Positions 21,883 through 30,590 of a stretch of DNA of 32,915 nt are shown one piece after another (the stretch's first letter is position 1; the number at the start of each line of letters is the position of its first letter). The DNA lies in contig BDIP01000083.1 in the NCBI GenBank assembly GCA_003568945.1, positions 1 to 32,915 of the forward strand, given 5' to 3'. The notes beneath the pieces are model-generated. The model did no database searches. It saw only the letters and a program-made list of their open reading frames with translations, and was not told the DNA's origin. Made by a program: the position numbers and the translations under genes. This DNA comes from Kipferlia bialata. Lineage: Eukaryota; Fornicata.

Positions 21883-23070
21883 ACTCCTTAGGGAAACACT
21901 AGAGTACATCAGTCACTGATGATCAGTCTGCGGGTGTGCTCCTCTTGTACCAAAGCATTGCCTTCTGCTACTGCCATACCCTGTCGAGCATGATTTGGAT
22001 CAGGTCCTGCCTCATCACATCGTACCTGATAATTGGAGAGAGTGGGTTATGTGAATAGATGACACGCCAGAATATATATTGGACCACTGCCTCCCAGTGG
22101 AAAGAGTGTCACATATATTAGTATATACGTATACAACCAATTTATATACATACTACTTGCCAAGACGCAAAGATTCGCAACGTGTCTCTGTTCTTGTGTC
22201 ATACACATATGAATACCCACAATATATAATACACCTACACAAGTTGTACGGGTCCCGTCATCATCTATCCACCGACTCCTATCATTATGCAGCTCCCGAA
22301 TGTAAGCCATCAGAGTCCTGTGGTCCTTCAGGGGCATCTTGAGGAGCTCATCCTTAGTGTATATACGTATGGGGCACACAGGCTGGGGTGAGAGATATGT
22401 CTGCCTTGACATATGAACATACAAAGGATAGACATCATGATACTTCATCCTTGCCTGTCCAGCTATGGCAAAGAATACTATTGATGAGCAGACATATATC
22501 GAACCCACCTGCTCCTCCCGGGTTCCCCTACTATAGTAGTGTGTGAGGGTGGTAGGCCTGCTGCCTGCTGATGGCTCTGTATGTACATCCCTACACGTAT
22601 CCGTAGGGTCACGTTCACACTGCGTCGAGGCATCTGAGGTCTCCTTGGTATATGTGCCACACTGTGTAGATGCATCTGTGTGAGTAAGCATGTCAGTGTT
22701 GTTACTATGTCAGTGACATAATGTCACATAGTCTATGAGTGCTAAGGGTACTAGACTGCCTACTAGACACCAGCACTAAAGTGTATAGAGACTCTACAAT
22801 ACCTCTTGTCAGGACAGAACCGGTCTTGGATGTCACAGTATCCATATGCGTAATGTTCCACTGTGACTGCTAGAGAGAAGTCATCATATACCTCCAAAAC
22901 CTTTAAGATAATAGGGGGCAAAGACTCCGGTGATCCTCTTTTGCTCGGCCTTGACTAAAATGGACTGAGACGACAGGCGAAGAGCACAGAGAGTAATGGA
23001 GAGCATGTTAATAGCTCACATTTCCCACATCGTGAATATACACACACATTTATGAGGGCTTGCGGTACTG
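21883..23070. repeat. Tandem duplication, left copy
   Basis: From ACTCCTTAGGGAAACACTAG at the left to the CTTGCGGTAC edge at the right, this block is repeated at 23089-24435. It holds one gene copy plus its flanks. The two copies differ by point changes and small insertions, and the right copy has about 170 extra bases near 24010-24205. Confidence 0.85.
21968..22845 (-). CDS. Duplicated DASTQC-repeat protein, left copy (probably damaged)
   Basis: By comparison with the right copy, exon 1 is 22845-22803 (ATG, MDTVTSKTGSVLTR) and exon 2 starts at 22675 with DASTQCGTYTKETSDASTQC. The conserved core YTKDELLKMPLKDHRTLMA and IRELHNDRSRWIDDDGTRTT is present. The third exon would start at 22025. The donor at the end of exon 2 (after 22235) gives an intron of 209 nt and shifts the frame, so translation would stop soon after; read in the right copy's frame the third exon also meets an early TAG at 21968-21970. 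The C terminus is therefore shortened or lost. This may be a decaying paralogue. The family is not one I recognise. Confidence 0.45.
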
Positions 23071-23088
23071 CCGTACAATCAGAACGCA

Positions 23089-24435
23089 CTCCTTAGGGAA
23101 ACACTAGAGTACATCAGTCTGCGGGTGTGCTCCTCTTGCACCCAGGCATTGCCGCCTTCTCCTCCCTAACCCTGTCGAGCAGGATTTGGATCAGGTCCTG
23201 CCTCATCACATCGTACCTGATAATGGGAGAGAGTGGGTTATGTGAATAGATGACACGCCAGAATATATATTTTGGTGTTACATATATTAGTATATACGTA
23301 TACAGCCAATATGTATACATACTACTACTTGCCAAGACGCAAAGATTCGCAACGGGTCTCTGTTTTTGCGTCACACACATATGTATACCCACAATATATA
23401 TAGTATACCTATTCCAAGTCGTACGGGTCCCGTCATCATCTATCCACCGACTCCTATCATTATGTAGCTCTCTGATGTAAGCCATCAGAGCCCTGTGGTC
23501 CTTCAGGGGCATCCTGAGGAGCTCTTCCTTGGTGTATATACGTATGGGGCACACAGGCTGGGGTGAGAGATATGCCTGCACTGACATGTGTACATACAAG
23601 GGATACACGTCATGATACCTCATCCTTGCGTGTCCAGCTCTGGCAAAGAATAGCATTGATGACCAGAGATATATCGAACCCACCTGCTCCTCCTGGGTTC
23701 CCCTACTATAGTGTGTGAGAGAGACAGGGGCGCTGTCTGCACAGGGCAGTGTGTGTACATCCCTATCCATATACTTAGGGTCACGTCCACACTGCGTGGA
23801 TGCATCTGAAGTCTCCTTGGTATATGTGCCACACTGTGTTGATGCATCTGTGTGAGTAAGCATGTCAGCGTTGTTACTACTAATTGTGCCAAGGGCGCTA
23901 GACTGCCTACTAAACCCTAGCACTATAATGTATAGAGACTCTACAATACCTCTTGTCAGCATAGGACCGGTTTCGGATGGCACAGCGTCCATGTGCGACA
24001 CGGGGCACTCCTGATATAAGATGGGGGGGAACGTATTCATACCAGTAAACCATAGAATCGTGGCTTAGTGCTAGAATAGTTAGAGCTGTAAGTGCTAACG
24101 ATATGGAAGCCGGGATATACACAACCGATTAGAGAGAGCTCAATCCTAACAGAGGCACAGCATTTCTCATTCACTGAATGTATCACTGACCAGTCTCTCA
24201 AGCATAGATCTACCTGTGACTGCTAGAGAAGTCATCATATACTCCCAAAACCATCAAGATAATAGGGGGCAAAAACTCCGGTTCCTCCGGTGATCCTCTT
24301 TTGCTCGCCTTGACTAAAATGGACTGAGACGACAGGCGGAGAGCACAGAGAGTAATGGAGAGCATGATAATAGCTCACGCTTCCCACATGATGAATATAC
24401 ACACACATACATTCTAGAGGGGTTGCGGTACAGGG
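23089..24435. repeat. Tandem duplication, right copy
   Basis: Direct repeat of 21883-23070, same orientation. It includes a conserved stretch upstream of the gene (24242-24332, matching about 22890-22966) that on the minus strand reads EQKRITG...GVFAPYYL in both copies with a six-base in-frame difference. That looks like a further exon, but I cannot join it in phase to the gene. Confidence 0.85.
23114..23992 (-). CDS. Duplicated DASTQC-repeat protein, right copy (better preserved)
   Basis: Exons: 23992-23950 (MDAVPSETGPMLTR), 23847-23409 and 23216-23114, stop TGA at 23114-23116. All phases agree. The start is supported because the M-D-x-V start and the donor are conserved in the left copy, while changes between copies in this frame are partly third-position. 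The protein has two DASTQC motifs 14 residues apart, a core RIYTKEELLRMPLKDHRALM then AYIRELHNDRSRWIDDDG, and a C-terminal helix RYDVMRQDLIQILLDRVREE. Within exon 2, two further short introns are possible (44 and 61 nt, GTGGGT...CCAG and GTATCA...CCCCAG); together they are a multiple of three and would remove a hydrophobic stretch. TQC motifs resemble dynein light chain (LC8) ligands, but function is unknown. Confidence 0.55.
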   Translation of the reverse strand: MDAVPSETGPMLTRGIVESLYIIVLGFSRQSSALGTISSNNADMLTHTDASTQCGTYTKETSDASTQCGRDPKYMDRDVHTLPCADSAPVSLTHYSRGTQEEQVGSIYLWSSMLFFARAGHARMRYHDVYPLYVHMSVQAYLSPQPVCPIRIYTKEELLRMPLKDHRALMAYIRELHNDRSRWIDDDGTRTTWNRYTIYIVGIHMCVTQKQRPVANLCVLASSSMYTYWLYTYILIYVTPKYIFWRVIYSHNPLSPIIRYDVMRQDLIQILLDRVREEKAAMPGCKRSTPAD

Positions 24436-24632
24436 GCAAAGTTGCATCTGTTCTAATACCATGTAAACACAGCAATAATCAATACAACAAGGAACGCTTG
24501 GGTATTTTATACAATGAGCACACGGGGAAAATACAATTAACACAAACAATCTGCAACACATCACAGACCACAATAGGCATGATTAAACGGTTCCAAGCCT
24601 AGCAAATGTGCAGCCAACAGGTGACACTGACA
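24041..24632. other. Flank of the duplication, no supported gene
   Basis: Apart from the duplicated exon-like stretch at 24242-24332, I see nothing I can call here. Any minus-strand frame open through 24235-24573 crosses what looks like intron sequence. Confidence 0.4.
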
Positions 24633-25526
24633 TCAGAGTGTCCTGTCCCTACCCTCTGGCGCTGCACTCCACTCTCTCTCTCTCTCTCCCTCTACGGCGA
24701 ATCCCTCCATGCTCTCTCTCTCTTCCTCCTCTGCTATGAGTCTCTCTCTCTCCCTCTCTCTCTCTAGATCCTCTGCAGAGTCTGACCCAGCAGAGACAGG
24801 CCGGGACTGGATGTCCCTGCAGTCAGTACAGAGACAGATGGGGTATACGGCACATAGCACATAGGATATCATACATTAACCTTATACAACCAGGAAGGGG
24901 TATATACATAGGAAGGAAGGGAAGAGGGTTGTGATAAGAAGGGGGGTCTATACAACAGAGTATCACACTACCACCTCTCCCCCACCTTATGCTGCCCCAG
25001 TATGTGTCCATGGTGGGTCGGTGCACAATCCTCAGGGGACCGGCAGGGAGGCGGCTGGTCGACTTCCTAAGGTGAGGGATGCAACATGCACAACCGAATA
25101 CTCGACGGATACCCACATGTATGTGAGTGAAGGGGATCACCGGACAGAAAATGCATCTCCATTACACGGGACAGAGAGATGGGAGTGAGTTGGCTATACT
25201 GGGAGTTTACATATCAGTTCTAGCCCCAGCACCTAAATCACTATCTCCATAATCACACACACACACATATGTATACATATGCATATACATGTATATACCT
25301 CATGAACGGGGCTGCCACCATGTTGATGGGCCAGGTATCCAGCAGCATAGAGTACATCCTGGGGGTGAATGGGTATAAGAGTGAACAGGCACGTACAAAC
25401 AGATGGGTATACACAGAGTCACAGAGTCAGAGGGGTATGAGTAGTGTCTACAATAACCACTCATACACTGCATACATTTGTCACGTACTTTCTCTCCATC
25501 CTCTTCCGCAGAGGGGGCCGGTTGAC
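24633..25526 (-). CDS. Pantothenate kinase-like gene, exons 16-19 (C-terminal extension)
   Basis: Exons: 25526-25489, 25358-25299, 25066-24986, 24816-24633, stop TGA at 24633-24635. Most pantothenate kinases end at or soon after the GALL motif; this one continues for about 130 residues. The extension is basic first (VNRPPLRKRMERK), then contains MYSMLLDTWPINMVAAPFMR and RIVHRPTMDTYWGSIR, and ends in a RERERERER/EEEERE low-complexity tail. I do not recognise a domain in it, and it does not look like the DUF89 phosphatase fused to PANK4. Phases agree throughout, but a separate downstream gene cannot be excluded from sequence alone. Confidence 0.65.
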
Positions 25527-28013
25527 CTGAGAGTCAGAGTGGATGGAAGGAAGAGTGGTTGGGGAGGGGACGCATAACTCTCACTATGAACTACATATTC
25601 ATGTCAGACCCACCTTAGTCCTGAGGGTGTTGATGGTCTTAGGGGCCCTGATACTCACAAGAGCACCCAGGGAGCCTAGGGGGTGAGACAGAGTCACAAA
25701 ATTAGAGAGAACACGCGTCATCAGCCACCCTATACCCCTACATAGGAACCCCTCGTGTCTGCTGAACAGCATCAGTATCAGAATATACACATACTCAATA
25801 GACTATCTCTGTGCATCTTCTATGAGTATATATAGATGTTGATGCATACCTAGGAACCCCTCGTGTCTGATGAACAGGGGGTGTATGAGGCCTGTGGACC
25901 AGTACCCCAGGGCATAGGTGATGGTGGCAAGGGTCACTGGGTATCAGTACCAGTATCGGATATGGTATCGGATACATATCCTATACACTAAACACTATAC
26001 ACATTCTATATACTGATACTGATACGTGATGGCAAGGGTCACTGGGGTGAAAGGGGGTGAGGCATTGAGTAAGAGGTTTGTATACTGGAGTGAACAGCAG
26101 AATGGGATATCTGCCCATGTATACTAGCATGTAATACAATACATTATACCACTACCTGGGTGATGTCTCATGAAGTACCCCCCGAAGAAGACCCTCTGGA
26201 TACCAGCCTTCTTGGCATTGTGGAAGGCAAGCTGGAAGTGAGAAGAGGAGAGAGAGAGAGAGAGAGAGAGGAGGTAGTAGAGACTCGGCAAAGAGGCTAT
26301 ATACCCACCACCACAGATGCAGCTAATACACCACCATACCTGCCCCACATTCAGCGACACCATCTTCAACAGTGAGCACAGGACATCAGCTGAGCAAAAG
26401 GGTGCAGCGTCTGAGGCGTCTTGACCCATGGAGAACCCACTTGGATCCACAGCTTCCTCTCCCCCTCTCTCTCTCTCTCCATCTACACTAGTGGCCATAC
26501 ACTCACACGCCGGCCTCTCTCTCCCCCTCCCACTTGTACACTCCCTATCTCTATCTCTGTCCATGTCAGTGGGTGCCTGTCTCAATGGCTCTAGCATGGC
26601 AGGGCCCTCAGCCTCAGGGTCGGCATCATGGCTGGCAACCTGACAGTCAGTATACTGATACTGATACTGATACAGTTACCACTGGACTGTGAGGATATGA
26701 TGTATATATGGTATGCCCCCGTCTGAGACTATACTTGATACACTATCCATGAAACACAAATGTATACATACTGATACCTCCATCTGGCATGATATGTGAT
26801 ATACTATCCATGATGTATATGTGTATAAATATGTATATATATATATGCATACATACTGATACCTCCATCTGGCATGATATGCAGTTGCAGCTGGCAGCAG
26901 CCTCTCTGGCTTCCTTGGCAGGGGCCCTGGTGACCTGGGGGTGAGTGGTATGTTTGTATATATGTATATGTATATACAAGGCCGACAGGGTCAGTACACT
27001 CCACGCTATAGTGATCTACACTCATATCGGACCCATACACCCTCTCACCTTAGCGAATGAACTGGCTATGGTGTCCTTGGGCAGTCCCATTGTGAGGTAG
27101 TCTTCTCCATAGATGTCGCCAACCTCCATGTCCACCTGGGGGTCAGGGTAGATGCAACTGTATATGTAGAGCTGTGATTCGAACATCTAAAATTTACACG
27201 GTAGCTAGGGTGCATAGTGTGTATACATATATTCCACCCACCCTGCCCGAGTTGCCCTCCTTGGCCAGTCTCAAGATGGTGTCAAAGTCCGATATCCCAG
27301 TCAGCACCCGGCCTAGGCCCCAGAAGGTGCCCCCGCCTATGGTGCTTCCATCAACTCTGGGAGAATGAGTGTGGCGGAGAGGGAATAGTGGGTGGGGTAG
27401 GGGGGTATATATCTGGGGATGACCGTACCTCTCAAACGTGTATGGCCCCGTGACTACAATGAAACTGACACCCGAACCTGGGAGTGAGTAAAGAGTTGAG
27501 TGTGAGCATGGGGAAATGGGGACAGGACAAGAATGGATCCGGAGTTCCGAATATGCAAGAAGACACATGCTATATATATGTGTATCACCCATATCACATA
27601 CACCGTATCATACACCCATCGCACTCACCCACGTTCACCAAGAGGTAGGGGTAGGGGTTGGCACAGGGGACATACTGAACAGGCTGGGGGGCGTTTGAAC
27701 GGTACCTGGATGAGAACAGACAAGACACTTGAGTGAACACCAGAGTTGATATACATATACTCTACCATTCACTACCTATACGCAGACCCATTCGGCCGTT
27801 CCCTAAGCAGGAAATTGAGGCCGGTGATAACACTTCTGAAGATTAGAGCGGCAGAGATGAGGGGGGAGAGGTACTCTCTTACATACTGACACTGTCTCGA
27901 ACACACACATATACGAATAGGTAGTGTCCCTCACCTGATTTCGTCACAGACATGGAGTGTGAAGGGGGTGGAGGACTCAATCAGAGACCTGGATATGAGG
28001 AGAGAGAGAGAGG

Positions 28014-28044
<31 letters not shown>

Positions 28045-28437
28045 GCCAGGGCATCAGAGATGGATGACTCAATCAGAGATCTGGCTATGAGGACAGAGAG
28101 GGGGTATGGTGATAGTGATATATATATAGAGGGGTGTGCACTACCTGTACTTAACAGCCCCTCCCCCCGTGGCTCTGAGCAGTGTGTCACAGATCTGGCC
28201 TGGGGTAAAGGAGTCACCTGGAACACAAGGAGTCATGAACACAATATACATGACATTATAATACTATATGTACACTAATAGGCGTCAATGTATGAGCAAG
28301 CACCACCCGTACCCAGCTCATGCACCATCAGGAACTCGATGAACACCCTGATCTCATTGGTCAGGAACTGGAAGAAGTGGATGACACCACCGAGGAGGGC
28401 AGCTGGGGTGAGTGGGTATGGGTATGGGTATGGGAGG

Positions 28438-28479
<42 letters not shown>

Positions 28480-28848
28480 ACTGGAGCCTCACCTGAGTTG
28501 TCTCTGGCCCGGGGGCACCGTCAGAGTCTCCCACTATCAGAGGTGGTGTATCGTCTCCTGCTGAACAGGTAGGGTGGGCTGCTTCTGTTGGGTGGTCATC
28601 TGATGAGAGAGTGTGGAAGTGGGACATACACGCCGACAAGGACAATTCCACAGAGAGGGATGAGCCTCTTCTCTCTACCCCCCCCTCCTCTACTCACTCT
28701 ATAGGATATCCAATGTATTCTGACAACTAACACGAAAAGTGTGTGGCTAGCGACACGAGTAGCCGCACACCATACAACGCTACTCCCTACCTCCCTGACT
28801 CGGGCCAGAGCATGTAGCCTCTACATGCTCATCCTGGTCCATAGGCAT
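24633..28848 (-). CDS. Pantothenate kinase-like protein, eukaryotic type, 19 exons
   Basis: Eukaryotic pantothenate kinase phosphorylates vitamin B5, the first step of coenzyme A synthesis. Nineteen minus-strand exons are visible. Family motifs in order: HFFQF (family LHFIRF), LLRATGGGAVKY (CATGGGAYKF), NPYPYLLVNVGSGVSFIVV (NPYPMLLVNMGSGVSILAV), GSTIGGGTFWGL, DIYGEDYLTMGLP and IASSF (DIYGGDYERFGL, VASSF), LLKMVSLNVGQ, IQRVFFGGYFMR, YALGYWSTGLIHPLFIRHEG and GSLGALV (FGAVGALL). All joins from exon 3 to exon 19 agree in phase. Two oddities: the N-terminal DIGG(T/S) nucleotide-binding segment is not found, and the join from exon 2 to exon 3 is out of phase; both fall at the poly-G run. A PANK4-like, possibly inactive relative is the main alternative. 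Confidence 0.85.
25614..26231 (-). CDS. Pantothenate kinase-like gene, exons 13-15 (C-terminal core)
   Basis: Exons: 26231-26156, 25936-25850, 25675-25614. LAFHNAKKAGIQRVFFGGYF matches the family RMCALNENIDRVVFVGNFL. YALGYWSTGLIHPLFIRHEG matches [30 protein letters not shown] matches the FGAVGALLEL end of the core. Exon 14 has an acceptor-side copy at about 26026-26046 (GTGATGGCAAGGGTCACTGG on the plus strand) and a donor-side copy at about 25743-25768. Confidence 0.85.
26340..26934 (-). CDS. Pantothenate kinase-like gene, exons 11-12 with long insert
   Basis: Exon 11 is 26934-26863 and exon 12 is 26639-26340, 100 codons and the longest exon in this gene. Between the ASSFAK end of the core and the helix LCSLLKMVSLNVGQ the family usually has about 25 residues (KEKRDSISKEDLARATL); here there are over 100, including Cys-rich CNCISCQ, a DRDRDRE run and an ERERGGEE run. 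The insert is low-complexity and probably a surface loop. A donor-side copy of exon 11 lies at about 26779-26794. Confidence 0.75.
27049..28402 (-). CDS. Pantothenate kinase-like gene, exons 3-10 (core)
   Basis: Exons: 28402-28313, 28199-28145, 27988-27935, 27835-27776, 27705-27629, 27477-27429, 27356-27242, 27135-27049. They hold most of the ASKHA-fold core. After the ATGGGAVKY motif the residue is Arg, created by the AG|G join of exons 4 and 5, where active kinases of this family have a catalytic Glu (KFE). A Glu occurs four residues later (SLIE). The Arg before the GSTIGGGTF loop (FERVDGS) is kept. An acceptor-side copy of exon 5 lies at about 28061-28087, upstream on the minus strand. Confidence 0.85.
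28442..28478. repeat. Poly-G run, 37 bases
   Basis: Thirty-seven consecutive G on the plus strand (C on the gene strand) inside the apparent intron between exons 2 and 3 of the kinase-like gene, next to a (GTATGG)n stretch. It may be a sequencing or assembly artefact; see findings. Confidence 0.95.
28493..28848 (-). CDS. Pantothenate kinase-like gene, exons 1-2
   Basis: Exon 1 is 28848-28791, start ATG at 28846-28848 (MPMDQDEHVEATCSGPSQG), and exon 2 is 28599-28493 (DDHPTEAAHPTCSAGDD to GPETTQ). They join in phase and give a polar, acidic leader of 55 residues without resemblance to the kinase. A leader of variable sequence is normal in this family, but the glycine-rich DIGG(T/S)LxK segment should follow. 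Exon 2 ends in phase 0 while exon 3 needs phase 1, so at least one exon of length 3n+1 is missing between 28402 and 28493. Confidence 0.55.
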
Positions 28849-28931
28849 TGTCTACTTTAAGAAGAGAGGAGATGTTTACTAAGTAAGTTAGTTACTTTGT
28901 GCGTAGACAGTCTACGGTAGACTCAAGCAAA
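28849..28931. promoter_or_regulatory. Short divergent promoter region with GTAGAC motifs
   Basis: The kinase-like gene starts leftwards at 28848 and a plus-strand ATG in A-rich context lies at 28932. In the 83 bases between, GTAGAC or its complement GTCTAC occurs four times: 28850-28855, 28903-28908, 28910-28915 and 28917-28922. The two middle ones form a perfect inverted repeat (CGTAGACAGTCTACG, 28902-28916). The outer ones sit close to each start codon in the sense direction (GTAGACAATG and GTAGACTCAAGCAAAATG). They could be start-site or factor-binding elements shared by both genes. Confidence 0.5.
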
Positions 28932-29076
28932 ATGCCAAACAAGGGGCTTGATATTAATAGCATGGTGACACAAAACAACGTCTCTATCATCACCTGTTGA
29001 GGCAGCACCCCACATACCATCCCCTGTCCTCCCCCTTGCCCTCCTAGCCCTCCTCTATCTGCTCCCCCTTGTGTAT

Positions 29077-30551
29077 ATGGGTGCCCCCGACCCACACCCT
29101 GGGCCCATGCCCAGCAAGGTACATATACATAAACACTTATATATATATGAGTGTATATATATATTCATGTATACTCCTTTATAGATGTATTACTTTGGAG
29201 TCCCTGACCCACACCCTGGGCCCATGCCCAGCAAGGTATATAGTGATACATATGTTATTGACTATGTATAGACTACACTATATACTGTATTGCTATGTAT
29301 AGACTATATTATGTATTGCTCTATGGCTGTTATTATTTTGTAGTCCCTGACCCACACCCTGGGGCCATGCCCAGCAAGGTATATATATGTATATACACTA
29401 TATATATATATATGTATATATATTTGCATGTATACTACTTTATAGCTGTTATAATTATGTAGTCCCTGACCCACACCCTGGGCCCATGCCCAGCAAGGTA
29501 TATATATGTATATATATAGACTATACTATACACCACATATAGCTGTGTTAATAACATACTGTACATATTGTGATACTGTATATGTGGCCCTTGACTGCAT
29601 AACTAAGTGTATGAATGTGTATTTCCCCCCCCCCCTCCCTCTCCCACTTCTGTGTATTCATCTCTCTCTTTCTCCCCCCCCCTCCCCCTATCTCTTCTCT
29701 CCACATTTATCTCTCTCTGACCCCAGGCTCTGTATCGCACTGGCTTGGCTAAGGGGCTGTATATAAATAAAGATAATGAAAACCAGTGAAGTATATATAT
29801 ACATATGAATCTTCTTACCTCAGGACCTGTATGGCACTGCCTTGGCTGATAGGCTGTTGCAATGGACCATATATTCATACATAGTGTACATCTTTATTAA
29901 TCAACTCATTTATCTTACGCATAGGACCTGTATGGCACTGCCTTGGCTGAGAGACTGGCTGCTGCACTGGAGAAAGCTGGTACAAAGGGAGAGGTATGTA
30001 TATATCTATCTATCACAGTATATATAGAGAGATAGATAGAGAGAGAGAGAGAGATTCATGCTTGAATGTATATATGGAGTACTGGTTCGGAGAGGGTCAG
30101 TGCACATGGAGAGGTAAATATATATGTGTCGATTGAATGGACACTCATTTCTCTATCTGGCCTCTGTGCCTCTCCTACGTCCGGTAGGTTTTATGCATAC
30201 ACGCACACACATGTATATACTTATTTATATATATATGTGTGTGTGTGTGTGTATATTTCTCAATACCTAACCCCAGTACCTGTCCTACATCCACCGTGAC
30301 TATTTATTAGTGTATATATCGATATATACACTTATATCTATGTATGTCCTTAATAGTTGAGCATGTATACATCTAACCCCAGTACCTGTCCTACATCCAC
30401 AGGGACTACTGTGGCCATGGACTGCAGTACAAGCAGGGCAGGTAACGATAGTATTCATATGTATGTGTGTATACAGTAACATTGTGTGTAATACATAATA
30501 GTGATAATGTGGGCATGGACTGCAGTTCAAGCAGGGAAGGTAGTGTATACA

Positions 30552-30590
<39 letters not shown>

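Noticed and set aside
22890-22966. Joining the conserved upstream stretch to the first exon of the duplicated gene
   Set aside because: Phases do not agree in the frame favoured by comparing the two copies, so I left it as a separate observation.
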